DNA of 64,000 bases, from assembly GCA_030323885.1 (NCBI GenBank), contig CM059188.1, forward strand, positions 115,719,430-115,783,429, in the 5' to 3' direction. The translations under genes were made by a program, and so were the position numbers. The notes beneath the pieces are model-generated. The model saw nothing but the letters and a program-made list of their open reading frames with translations. It had not been told where the DNA came from and did no database searches. Shown here one piece after another: positions 41,780 to 51,650 of this stretch (the first letter of the stretch is position 1; each line of letters begins with the position of its first letter). This DNA is from Branchipolynoe longqiensis. Taxonomy: Eukaryota > Annelida > Polychaeta > Phyllodocida > Polynoidae.

Positions 41780-42732
41780 TTCAGGGCCCGTATTCATGAG
41801 CTCGGGGTACGCTTATCCGGAGGGTAGGCTTATCCGTTGGGTAGCTATCCCGCGGTTTAACGGTGGTGGATAAGTAGGTCAATCGGTATTCACCAATGTT
41901 CTAGCCGGTGCGGATAGCTACCCGTTCGCTTTGTTTACATTCGTCGATTCGACAATATGCATAACGCCGCCAATGCGGCGGCAGCATTAATATCGGTTCG
42001 AATTTAAGGTTAAATTGATAAAATTTCACTTATTGCGTATGTAATTCTGTTAAATATGACAGCATTGAATAGATTTGGGCGTAAGGAATTCACGCCGATT
42101 CGGCGGCGATGGCGGCGGCCATTTTTGCGGTGATTTGTGTACTTTACATTCGGCGATTCGAAAATATTAATATCGCCGCCTTTGCACCAGCAGCGTGAAT
42201 TTCGCTTCGGATTTAGGGTTAAATTGATAAGATTTCACTTATTGCGTATGTAATTCTGTTAAATATGACTGCATTTAATAGATGAGGGCGTAAGAAATTC
42301 ACGCCGATTCGGCAGCGACCATGTTTGGTTAACGTTGGACAGTATGGATATCGACGTCGCTGCGGAGGCGGCGATTTGTGTACTTTACATTCGTCAATTC
42401 GAAAATATTAATATCGCCGCCATTACGGCGTCAGCGTTAATATCGGTTCGCATTTAGGGTTAATTTGAGCAAATTTCACTTATTGCGTATTTAAATCTAT
42501 CAAATATGATCGCATTGAATAGATTCAGACCCACACAGGCTCACTACCCCCTCGGGATAGTCCCTTACCCCTGAGTCGAAAATGGGGTAGGGTACCCCCC
42601 GGTTAGAGCCCCAGGGTAGCGCTACCCCAAGCTCATGAATACGGATTTTCCACCATTAGCCGAGGGGGTAGCGTACCCCCCGGTTACAGCCCCAGGGTGG
42701 CGCTACCCCGAGCTCATGAATACGGCCCCAGG
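41780..42732. mobile_element. TIR element, family 7b
   Basis: The left end TTCAGGGCCCGTATTCATGA then GCTCGGGGTA is complementary to the right end, which ends GCTCATGAATACGGCCCC. Inside, about three units of a roughly 210-bp repeat (TTCACTTATTGCGTATGTAA, TTCTGTTAAATATGAC, GCATT-AATAGAT) occur, and the right end is tandemly doubled (42570-42645 and 42650-42727). The repeat unit is the same as in 33006-33730. Confidence 0.8.
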
Positions 42733-43059
42733 TGTTTAGGTGTTCATGTGGGTGGGTGTTTGGGAGTTCGGTTGTGAGTGTGGGTGGGTGCGGTGGGGGG
42801 GTGGGAGGGGGGGGGGGTGCTGTCGTTTTGACGTCACTAACCTATCGCTTAATTCTACTGACGATGACGGATGTGCAATGGTTTTGTAAAGTGATGGAGT
42901 AGCAGCAGAAATCAGCATTGTTATTGTTTAACCCACTCACAGGGCCAACTATCAGCTCATAGTTGCAATAATACCACGTGTGTCCATGCACCCTTGACAT
43001 ACTGAGTTTTCCAGTCCTACGGACACTGATACTACTAGTATTATCATAGATTACACCTA
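42733..43059. other. Intergenic, no gene seen
   Basis: (GTGG)n and G runs at 42740-42820, then unique sequence. Confidence 0.4.
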
Positions 43060-43130
43060 TTGGGTTATATGTATTCATATATCTATTTGTATATCTATTT
43101 ATATTATCTATATCTAATTATATACCTGTT

Positions 43131-43164
<34 letters not shown>

Positions 43165-43530
43165 GTTCTATTTATATATATATTTATATATCTAATTATA
43201 TATATATTTATATATATGCATATATTTATGTATATATGTATCTGCTCATACATCTATTTATATATTTATCTATACATTTATTTATATATGTATTTATACA
43301 TTTATTTGTATATTTATTTATACATTTATTTGTATATTTATTATATATATATTTATTTATATTTAATTATATATGTATCTATTATGTTTATTTATATATA
43401 TATATATTTGGGTTTATATATGTATTTAGATATGCATCAATGTAATTATCTATATATACAGACATTTATCTAGATATTTAATTATATATTTATTTACATA
43501 TGTATTTACATATTTATTTTGGATTTATTT
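43060..43530. repeat. TATTTATATA minisatellite
   Basis: TATATTTATTTATACATTTA-like arrays; frames rich in Y, I and L are repeat translations. Related sequence continues at 43800-44056 on the other side of a TIR element. Confidence 0.85.
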
Positions 43531-43532
43531 GT

Positions 43533-43795
43533 ATATGAGACTGTCTCAAAAGGTGCTAAGCAATATGGGACAAAACTTTGTCCATAGTGACGATCAGCAC
43601 ACTATCTACTTATGCATTGTCTCAGGATAAACTGATTTGTTTTTTACATGGTGTTTCATATTCCCAATAGAATACATATTGATTTGAAGCAAATGTCCTT
43701 GTGTTTTCAGTGTAACCGTTTCTGTGCTGTTTTGTGTCAATAGTTACTATGGACAAAAAAACGAAAAGCTAGCACCTTTTGAGACATGCTCATAT
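43533..43795. mobile_element. TIR miniature element, family 3
   Basis: Ends ATATGAGACTGTCTCAAAAG and CTTTTGAGACATGCTCATAT are complementary. The interior matches 11295-11540. It split the AT-rich minisatellite. Confidence 0.75.
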
Positions 43796-44056
43796 GTATT
43801 TGCGTATTTACTTCTATATTTATTTTATATTATTTTGATATTATTTTGATATCTTTTTGGATATTAATTTATTTATTATCTGCATATTTATTTGTATTTC
43901 TGTATTTATTTATGAATGTATTTTTTGTTTTGTTTTATTTCTTTAATTATGTATTGCCATATCTATTTATTGATATATGTATTAATATATTTATTAATAC
44001 TTTTATTAATATATTTATTTATGCATTTACTTACGTATTCATGTATGTATTCATTT
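43796..44056. repeat. TATTTATTTATGTATTCAT repeat
   Basis: Continuation of the AT-rich minisatellite up to the left end of the Ngaro element. Confidence 0.7.
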
Positions 44057-44344
44057 ATGTGTGGTATAAAGCATTTATACAAATATTATTCAGGATGGAA
44101 CCCTCCCTCTGTTGTATGTCAGGTGGGGGGATTCGAACCCGCTACCCCCACACACTGCTGGGCCGGCGGGGCAGTTTGGCGAGGGGACTGAGGCAAGTCT
44201 AGCCTCCATGTGGCATGCGCCTCCAGTGCCCGCTAGGAGGACTGAGGCAAGTCTATTCGGGTAACACCTCAGGCGCATGCGCGGACCCTCCAGCTCCAAC
44301 GGCTTTCCTGTATACTCGGCCCATTTGAACCCGAGTTCTAGCTT
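44057..44344 (+). repeat. Ngaro split repeat A1
   Basis: Starts ATGTGTGGTATAAAGCATTT, with a small palindrome (GTATAAAGCATTTATAC) that includes a TATA-like motif. A GGATTCGAACCCGC motif inside is a reversed tRNA B box. GGACTGAGGCAAGTCTA occurs twice. Confidence 0.9.
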
Positions 44345-44365
44345 GAGGCTGACGTACCTACCTAC

Positions 44366-45391
44366 GTGCGTACCTACCTACATATCGGGCGAGATGCCGG
44401 TCGATATATGTGCGGCATGTGGGGAGGAGCACGAGCCCCCCGGGGCAGTAAGTGCAAGCGGACAAGGACTAGCAAGCGGTCGGTAAAGGTGGACCTGCCT
44501 TCATCGGGCGAGGAGGATGCCGCGGAGGCGGGGGAGAAGTTGGTGGCGCCGGGTTCTTCCACGCGGCGCGCCGGTGAGGGTTCGCGCCTCGTGGTGGAAG
44601 ACTACGAGGAGGATGACGAGGAGAGGGAGCTGAGGCGGCTGGTGGCGGCGAGGGCGCGAGAGCGCCGTAAGAAGGAGCTGCGTGCGGTCTTGGACGCCGG
44701 ATCGCCGGAAGAGGAGACAGTGACGGCGGTGCCGACGGCAAAGAAGAAGCTGTCCGGGAAGAAGAAGAAGGCAGAGGCGGCCGGGGACCCGGACGATTCC
44801 CCTACAGACAGCAGCTCGGAGGAGGGCTCATGGTCAGACAGTGACTCTGGCATGAGGCGAAGGAGGAGGCGTAAGCGCAGTAAGTTCGCTTTAAACAAAT
44901 ACACTATGAACGAGAAGCGTTTAAAAAAACTTTCGGTGATGGAGCTCGTCTACATGGCCCTGGTCTGGGGCATGAAGCGTGGGAGGCGAGTCGGGTTTGA
45001 ATATGAAGATCTGGAGCGATATATCGGGCATGTGGCTTATATGTGCATGCATGCCTCTACAGCAACCTATACAGATGACGCCTATCGTGGTTATGATAAG
45101 GCAATCAGGGACAAGGTAAAGGATGTTGGGCTGAAGGCGTTCACCATGGGAGATCATGAACTATCGTTGCTGTACTTTAATTTGGAAAATACGCGGAGCA
45201 GCAAAGAGGCGCGCCGACCGTCTAGGCCTACACAGGCGAGTAAGAGCTATGACAATTCCCGGAAGATTTGCTACGCGTACAACTACAACAAGGATGGGTG
45301 CAGTGTGCGCCGATGCGAGTATGAACATAAGTGCCTGAGCTGCAAATCAGGCTCCCACCCGATAAATGATTGCAAAAATAAGAGGAATTGA
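44366..45391 (+). CDS. Gag-like ORF1 of the Ngaro element
   Basis: The 341-codon frame has an acidic/basic N-terminal half (EDYEEDDEERELRRL, then lysine-rich KKKLSGKKKKAEAA and a serine-acid stretch). A globular part follows at residues 180-270 (KLSVMELVYMALVWGMKRGR, YIGHVAYMCMHASTATYTDD). The end is a cysteine/histidine array near residues 304-340: C-x3-N-x4-GC-x4-C-x3-H-x-C-x2-C-x4-H-x4-C. This array type ends gag in DIRS/Ngaro elements and probably binds RNA. The true start is unclear. An ATG at 44394 in another frame gives MPVDICAACGEEHEPPG, which looks more authentic, and joins this frame only after a shift near 44450. The stop is 3 bp before the next ATG (45395). Confidence 0.75.
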   Translation: MRTYLHIGRDAGRYMCGMWGGARAPRGSKCKRTRTSKRSVKVDLPSSGEEDAAEAGEKLVAPGSSTRRAGEGSRLVVEDYEEDDEERELRRLVAARARERRKKELRAVLDAGSPEEETVTAVPTAKKKLSGKKKKAEAAGDPDDSPTDSSSEEGSWSDSDSGMRRRRRRKRSKFALNKYTMNEKRLKKLSVMELVYMALVWGMKRGRRVGFEYEDLERYIGHVAYMCMHASTATYTDDAYRGYDKAIRDKVKDVGLKAFTMGDHELSLLYFNLENTRSSKEARRPSRPTQASKSYDNSRKICYAYNYNKDGCSVRRCEYEHKCLSCKSGSHPINDCKNKRN

Positions 45392-45394
45392 CTT

Positions 45395-46897
45395 GTGTGC
45401 ACGCCTGTGCAAAGTGGTGCGTCGGGGACCGTTGACCTAGTTGACTTTGAATTTCGCGCGGAAATGAGCGGCTTCCAAGATGGCGCCCAAGATGTGGCGC
45501 GCGATTCGCCTTGCTCCATAAATGTACCGCAGATGGTTGATGGTGGGTGTGACAATAATTTAGGCACCGCCTTGCTTGATGAGCCTGTACTAATTTGTGT
45601 TGCAGACGATGTTACCGTCGATTGTGCAAAAAATAATATGTATGTTGTTAACGGCGGGGACTCGGACAGTGCGGACACGGACATTGAATACCCGGGCATG
45701 GGCAACGGTAATACCGACTGGTTGCGGGTGGTCGGGCCAGATAATTTATGCGTAACTTATGATGACCTGCACTGTTCCTTGTGGGTCAAAGACCAAGATG
45801 GTGATAGTTCAGTTAATAAATGTATCGACGTCTTTGCTAGATGTTTGCAAGGCGCTTGTGACTGTAGGCATGATATTGGGGGTGCCTGCACGCAGTTAAA
45901 GCCGTGTCGTATCTATGCCGAGGCGATGTGCCGAGGTGACACGGACCCTGACTGGGAGTATATCCTCAGGGGTTCATGTTTTGGGTACTGAGTAATCGAC
46001 CCGGATTGTGTTAGTTGTTACTTTCAGGGTAACTACTCATCTATAACTAAGAGTACCACGGGTAAGTTGATGAGCGATAGGCTCCAGAGGGAGATCGCTG
46101 CGGGTCTGGTGTGCATAGTCGATGAGCCATGTTTATGTGTCCACCCGATGGGGGCCGTGCCAAAGGGGCACCATGACTTCAGAGCGATTGTTGATTGCTC
46201 CAGCCCAACTGGGTTCTGTGTGAACGAACACACCAGGTCCTGCAGGACGAACTTCAGCTATAATTCTGTAGAGACCGTCACACAGTTACTGCAGCAGGGG
46301 GACTATATGTCCACGATAGATATATCTAACGCCTATAGGGCTGTAAATATCCACCCTGCCAGCAGGGAGCGTCAGGGCTTGAGCTGGGATTTTGGCCAGG
46401 GCCGGGTCCATCTAAGGGATAATCGCCTGTGCATGGGGCTCAGCAGTAGCCCTTACGTCTTCTCCAAGATCAGTGATTTTGTTGTCCGCTGCATGGTCCG
46501 GGAAGGCTTTGAAGAATGTGTAAATTACCTAGATGACTTTTGTGTTGTGAGCCGCACGATTGAGGGCTGTACTGAAGCACAGCGGGCACTGGTAGCGATC
46601 TTGAGAAGGCTGGGATTTTATGTGAGTTTCCGCAAATTAACGCCCCCTGCCCAAATAACCAGATTCCTGGGTATAGATATAGATTCGTTAGCCATGGAGC
46701 TGCGACTCCCAGATGATAAGTTAGCTAAGCTGGTAGCCCAACTCAACATGTTCTTGCGGAAAAGGAAGGCGACGAGGCTAGAGCTGGAATGCCTGGGGGG
46801 CGTCCTTGCCCACTGCTGTAAAGTTGTGCATGGTGGGAGGACCTTCTCTAGGAGGGTCTACGACTTGATAGCCTCCGCCAAGAAAGCCAACCCATAA
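45395..46897 (+). pseudogene. Pol N-terminal region and reverse transcriptase of the Ngaro element, one in-frame stop
   Basis: The frame from 45395 runs to a TGA at 45989-45991 (GSCFGY-stop) and then stays open in the same frame through VIDPDC to the stop at 46895-46897. Only a single nonsense change breaks it. RT features: NYSSITKSTTGKL with SDRLQREIAAGLV (start of fingers), DFRAIVDCSSPTGFCVNEH, YMSTIDISNAYRAVNIH (first catalytic Asp), LCMGLSSSPYVFSKISDF, NYLDDFCVV (catalytic YLDD) and FLGIDIDSLAMELRLPDDKL. This enzyme would copy element RNA into cDNA. The protein is cut off from RNase H by a frameshift at the end (AACCCATAAGG; one C too many near 46890-46894). Confidence 0.85.
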
Positions 46898-46898
46898 G

Positions 46899-47495
46899 GT
46901 GAGACTAAATGATGACTTCAGGCTGGACCTAAAGTGGTGGTTAGAATTTGCTTCTAAGTTCAATGGGAAAGCGAGTATCATCCCCTCGGCAGACCCAGTA
47001 ATGTCGGTGTACAGCGACTCGTCCAAATTTGGGTTTGGTGCTTTACATGGGGAGGACTGGGTGGCGGGCGCCTTCGACTTCAAGGCATCCAAAGAGCTAC
47101 AAAAATGGTTGGGGCATCACTTCGTCTATGCCAATGATGAGGGGTGCAGGTCCGATAACATAAATGTGCTGGAAATGTGGCCCGTGTTGGTGGGTGTTAG
47201 GCGCTGGGGAGAGGCCTGGAAGAATCGGACGGTAGTGTTCGTCACTGACAATACGCAGGTGATGGCCGCCTTGAACTCAGGCCGAAGTAAGAACAAAATA
47301 ACGATGACATGGTTGCGCCTGATATTTTGGGCTTCAATAACATTTAATTTTGACGTACAATCGGTGTATGTGAACACCAAATCAAATGTGATTTGTGACA
47401 GCCTAAGTCGGCTGGATAAGTTCCAGAGCATCGCACGCATTAGGGATGCTGATCAAATTGATGCTATGTGTTGTCACCACCTATTCAGCTGTTAA
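46899..47495 (+). pseudogene. RNase H domain of the Ngaro element, frameshifted from RT
   Basis: Without the extra base near 46892, this frame continues directly from RT as NHKVRLNDDFRLDLKWWLEF. RNase H motifs with the four acidic catalytic residues are present: VYSDSSKFGFGA (D), INVLEMWPVLVGV (E), VFVTDNTQVMAALN (D) and NVICDSLSRLD (D). The role is removal of template RNA during cDNA synthesis. It ends at 47495, overlapping the start of the recombinase frame (ATG 47446) by 50 bp in another frame; overlapping RT/RH and YR frames are normal in this group. Confidence 0.85.
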
Positions 47496-48463
47496 TCTCG
47501 CTTCAGGTTGGCAGAAACTCCTGGAAGAGCGCCGTAACTATGTCAGGAACCACTACGCAAGCTCGACTGTAGCGGTTCGGACTGTGCAGGTTAAATCTTA
47601 TATCTCCTTCTGTGAAGTATTCGAGGGCCAGCTATGCCCATACCCATGTGATTCAGACCAGGTGTGCCTATATATGTCATATCTAGCGCGTCGGTTGTGC
47701 TACTCGTCCATAAAAAAACTATCTCAGCGGCCTAAACAACCATTTGAAGGACTTAGGTTGTCCTCCTATAAACTACGGTGACCACCTTATAAAAAAGTGT
47801 CTGGCGGGCATCCGCAGGCTGAAAGGTGATGCGGTAAAGCAAGCAGCTCCTATCTTGCCCTATGAGTTAATTAAGTTGTTTGCAGTGTTGTTCCCGTCCA
47901 GGGGCCACACGGCCGTTAGGGCAGCCATGCTGCTCTCGTTCAGAGCACTGCTTCGCAAAGCGCATGTCACAAATTCAGACGCAGCCCTACTCCGCGAGGA
48001 CCTGGAGTTCTATCCATGGGGGATGCTGGTCTGTGTGAGAAAGTCGAAGACCAATCAGTTCAGAGAACGGGTTCATAGAATCCCCGTGGCAAAAGTTGCG
48101 AATAAAGAATTATGCGCGGTGTTCTGGGTCAAGAGGCATATGGAGCAGTGCCCCGCCCCCCGGGATGCTCGGGTCTTTAGGATACCTAGAGCGGGACACT
48201 CGGTCCCACTGACATATGCATACTATGCAGCGGTACTGAAGGCGGCATGTACCGCAGCCGGACTACCATCGGCTGACTTCTCGTCTCACAGCCTCAGGCG
48301 GGGTGGGGCGACTTTCCTCAGGCTATCAGGGGCGTCGGAGGAGGAGATCAAGGAGAGAGGCGATTGGCGATCGGACTGTGTGCGCCAATACTTAAAAGCT
48401 TCACTCATGGAGCGTCTGACGCTCGACATGCGTGTGGCCGTGATGCTGGGGTTACTAAACTGA
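47446..48463 (+). pseudogene. Tyrosine recombinase of the Ngaro element, one frameshift
   Basis: The N-terminal core-binding domain is GWQKLLEERRNYVRNHYASS to MSYLARRLCYSSIK. At an A7 run (about 47711-47717) the frame shifts by one base, then resumes YLSGLNNHLKDLGCP and the ORF from 47744. The catalytic domain keeps the YR set: Arg in SFRALLRKAHV, the HSLRRGGATFLRL box (H-x-x-R), the GDWRSDCV Trp position, and the Tyr in RQYLKASL. This enzyme would integrate circular cDNA, explaining the absence of target duplication. One lost or gained A in a homopolymer is also a classic sequencing error, so the gene could be intact in life. Confidence 0.85.
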
Positions 48464-48491
48464 ACTCTACCTGTCTGGTTGGGGTGGTTTG

Positions 48492-48558
48492 GGTCTTTTG
48501 TGGCCAGCCAGAGTACCTACTCAATCCAGTTATGTATCCTGTTATGTGTATGACTAAT
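48492..48558 (+). repeat. Ngaro split repeat B1
   Basis: 67 bp, GGTCTTTTGTGGCCAGCCAG to TGTGTATGACTAAT; identical to B2. One base separates it from A2. Confidence 0.9.
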
Positions 48559-48559
48559 A

Positions 48560-48847
48560 ATGTGTGGTATAAAGCATTTATACAAATATTATTCAGGATG
48601 GAACCCTCCCTCTGTTGTATGTCGGGTGGGGGGATTCGAACCCGCTACCCCCACACGCTGCTGGGCCGGCGGGGCAGTTCGGCGAGGGGACTGAGGCAAG
48701 TCTAGCCTCCATGTGTCATGCGCCTCCAGTGCCCGCTAGGAGGACTGAGGCAAGTCTATTCGGGTAACACCTCAGGCGCATGCGCGGACCCTCCAGCTCC
48801 AACGGCTTTCCTGTATACTCGGCCCATTTGAACCCGAGTTCTAGCTT
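48560..48847 (+). repeat. Ngaro split repeat A2
   Basis: 288 bp, differing from A1 at four positions. A 210-bp TTGATT-rich spacer with no frame separates it from B2. Confidence 0.9.
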
Positions 48848-49057
48848 TAGGTTCTATTTGATTGCTGATTTTGAGCTTGATTGATTTCTGTTTGTTTTGA
48901 TCTTGATATCTTATTGAGCTTATTGATTTTGATTGATTTCACTGAGTTTTGACTTTGATTCTTGAGCTTGATTTGAGTTTGATTAGTGATGATTATTGAT
49001 GATTGACGTTATTATGTAGATGCTGATGATTAAACGGTTGATGATGAATAAACGGTA

Positions 49058-49124
49058 GGTCTTTTGTGGCCAGCCAGAGTACCTACTCAATCCAGTTATG
49101 TATCCTGTTATGTGTATGACTAAT
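49058..49124 (+). repeat. Ngaro split repeat B2, right terminus
   Basis: 67 bp, identical to B1. The host sequence TCAATTGAAGG follows. Confidence 0.9.
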
Positions 49125-49451
49125 TCAATTGAAGGATTTCTCTAAATATTTCTAAACAAAATGGCACTATTCTGGTTTGCTGGGCCAACCCGGACGATTC
49201 TGATGTGAAAGTCATAAATATATGGAGAGCTCTTTTCCAAAACACGAGTTCTTCAATGTATGTTTGTGTGTAATGTATATGCTATATTTATAGGTGTATA
49301 CTTTATATCTAGATGATCGTACTGCATGGATACGTCGAATATAACTTGTGCTCGGCTGTCTGGATGCATAAATACTTCCTCATATTTCTGATTTGGCAGC
49401 AGATGACATGTGATCACAGCAGACGACTATGCAATAAGAGCAATTGGTCGG
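49125..49451. other. Intergenic, no gene seen
   Basis: Unique-looking sequence right of the Ngaro element; no frame of note. Confidence 0.4.
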
Positions 49452-49708
49452 TTATTGCAGTTTTACATCCTGGAAACATCTATGGTCATATCAGGACGGG
49501 TACCGACTTAATAGTGCTGCCCCACTGGGAAATCAGGCCGCCATCACCAGGACCTGACATCCCACTCAGTCACATTATCCTGACACTGAGCTAACCAGGC
49601 ATTGTCCTATGCTATTAATGCCTGAGCGCCAGGCTAAGACGCCACTGGTATCAATTTTGTATGTTATTGGTTTGACTTGATCTGAAACCGAACTCCCGAT
49701 CTCCCACA
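49452..49708 (-). mobile_element. SINE V, internally deleted
   Basis: Minus-strand copy with the segment between ACCGACTT and ATAGTGCTGCC missing. The head is cut at GATCTCCCACACAC. Confidence 0.75.
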
Positions 49709-49769
49709 CACAATGAGAGCGGGGAATTCAGTAGAAGACCCTGGTAGTGGAACCCGTTTCAGTTGTGGG

Positions 49770-49957
49770 GGTGGGTGGGCGGGGGGTTGGGGGGTTGGGG
49801 GTTGGGGGGTTGGGGGTTGGGGGTTGGGGGTTGGGGGGGTTGGGGGTTGGGGGGTTGGGGTGTTGGGGGTTGGGGTGTGGGGGGTTGGGGTTGGGGGTTG
49901 GGGTTGGGGGTTGGGGGTTGGGGGTTGGGGGTTGGGGGTTGGGGGTTGGGGGGGTTA
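49770..49957 (+). repeat. (GGGGGTT)n / (GGGGTT)n repeat
   Basis: Roughly 26 units of GGGGGTT, with GGGGTT and GGGGTGTT variants. No telomeric TTAGGG is present. Confidence 0.9.
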
Positions 49958-50007
49958 TCAACAGATTGGCAATATGTAGGCCTTATTAGCAGTCTCATCA
50001 ACAATCA

Positions 50008-50216
50008 GACGGGATGGCCGAATGAGTTAGAGAGGTCCGTCTCCCGTGTTGGTAGATCGTGGGTTCGAAATCTGATCGAGTCAAACCAATGACTTAAAAA
50101 TGTATACTTGTCGCTTCCTAGCCAGACGCTCGGCATTACTAGGATAGGGCAAGGAGCAGTGGAATGAGGAAGATCAGTCGTCTGCGACTGACATTACCCC
50201 TGCTTAAACAACTAAA
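50008..50216 (+). mobile_element. Chimeric SINE: V head and mid-body fused to the SINE C tail
   Basis: Starts CAGACGGGATGGCCGAATGA (V type B) and follows V to AGGATAGGGCAAGGA at about 50153. It then continues GCAGTGGAATGAGGAAGATC to CTTAAACAACTAA, which is the tail of SINE C (compare 8099-8407, minus strand). The junction is clean. Confidence 0.8.
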
Positions 50217-50420
50217 GTACACAACAAAATACCAAAAGAAATGTATTGCTATTTTCTGTCCAAACGGTAAAAAAAAACAATTTCAAAAGAAAATGAAAAG
50301 AAAATGATTTCCAAAAGCATATGCTTATATATCCAGTTGAGTGGACAAAACTGCATTGAGTATGCAGTGTGTGTAGGTCCCAATGCAGAAAAGGCATATC
50401 AGAATTGTGTTGCTTATTCC

Positions 50421-50740
50421 TTGGGAGTTTACATCCTAGCAACATCAATGGTCATATCACGACTGGCACCAACTTGTGACAGTGCGCACTCATGGCAACT
50501 TTATAGTGCTGCTCAACTGGGAAATCAGGCCACCTGCACCATGCTCCAATATCCCACTCAGTGACATTATCCTAACACTGAGCCAACCAGTACTTGCCCT
50601 ATCCTAGTAATACCGAGCTGCTGGCTAGGAAGTGACAAGTGCTAATGTTGTATGTCATTGATTTGACTCGACCAGGAATCAAACTCCCGACATTCCGCAT
50701 GGGAAGTGTGCGCTCTACCGATTCAGCGACCACGTCCGGT
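50421..50740 (-). mobile_element. SINE V, head type A
   Basis: From GGGAGTTTACATCCTAGCAA to the head CGATTCAGCGACCACGTCCG. Confidence 0.85.
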
Positions 50741-50978
50741 ACTAAGCCATATATCCAGGAACCCTAGATTTGAGATGTATTATACATTGTGTCCCGTTAA
50801 TATGTAATATACTTGCTCACTGCAGAAAACTTGACGATGTCATTAATGCAGTAATAGAAAATTACTATGGAAATGATATTAAATAGCCAATGCACCAGTT
50901 GCCATAATTTGTTATATATATAAATATTTAGGCACACACTGTCCATAAAAACTACGGAATGAATACCCACGAGTTGCG

Positions 50979-51322
50979 ACCAGACGGGATGGCCAAAGAG
51001 TTGAGCGTCAGTCTCCCGTGTTGGTAGATCGTGGGATTTGAACCCACGGGTTCGAACCCTGGTCAAGTCAAACCAATGACTTAAAAATGTATACTTGTCA
51101 CTTCCTAGCCTGGTGATTGGCATTAATATGATATGGCAAGGACTGGTTAGCTCACTGTCAGGATAATGTGACGTAATGAGATCTTGGGTCATGGTGTCAG
51201 CAGCCTGATTTCCCAGTGGGGCGGCACTATAAAGTCACCATGAGCGCCCACTGTCACAACGTCGATACCCAACATGATATGACTGTAGATGTTTCGCGGA
51301 CGTAAAAAACCAACAACCAACC
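50979..51322 (+). mobile_element. SINE V, head type B with doubled B box
   Basis: The head contains GGATTTGAACCCACGGGTTC then GAACCCTGGTC, two overlapping B-box-like units. Complete body and CCAACAACCAACC tail. Confidence 0.85.
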
Positions 51323-51650
51323 ATCACTGCCGCATCATGCATTATTCACATCAAGTGGCCTGTGAAATAGCTATAGCTATAGCTATAGCTAATTCATAGT
51401 TCATTACCTATGAAATAGTCATGTTGCTGATCCATATTTCACTCCGAGAGCGACCGCTGTAAGGCGACTACTAAACCTACCCGTGACAGATCACGTGATT
51501 ACTAATTTCCATATATGGGTCAATCTCTAAAACTGGGCATCCGATATTTGATTTCCAATTTACGATGGTGATAATTAATACTTTCTTTTATTTGTAGCAA
51601 ATCAAATAATTGTTTTATTGTTGCATCTGTGTGTAAAATATTGAAAATAT
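51323..51650. other. Intergenic, no gene seen
   Basis: Contains (CTATAG)n at 51371-51392. No frame. Confidence 0.45.

Larger units (their letters stand above)
44057..49124 (+). mobile_element. Ngaro-type tyrosine-recombinase retrotransposon, nearly complete
   Basis: 5.07 kb with split direct repeats in the order A1 (44057-44344), coding region, B1 (48492-48558), A2 (48560-48847), B2 (49058-49124). A1/A2 are both 288 bp with four differences; B1/B2 are both 67 bp and identical. This is the hallmark of Ngaro/PAT elements, whose YR integrates a circular cDNA rather than using a DDE integrase. Coding order is gag-like, RT, RNase H, YR, all plus strand. No target duplication is seen, as expected for YR elements. 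Domains are complete, but the frames carry at least one stop and two to three frameshifts. High repeat identity indicates recent arrival. Confidence 0.9.

Noticed and set aside
43060..44202. Membrane-protein-like frames rich in Y, I, L and F
   Set aside because: Translations of TATTTATA repeats; no unique sequence.
47744..48463. Phage or bacterial integrase from horizontal transfer
   Set aside because: The recombinase lies within split direct repeats next to RT and RNase H, so it belongs to a Ngaro retrotransposon.
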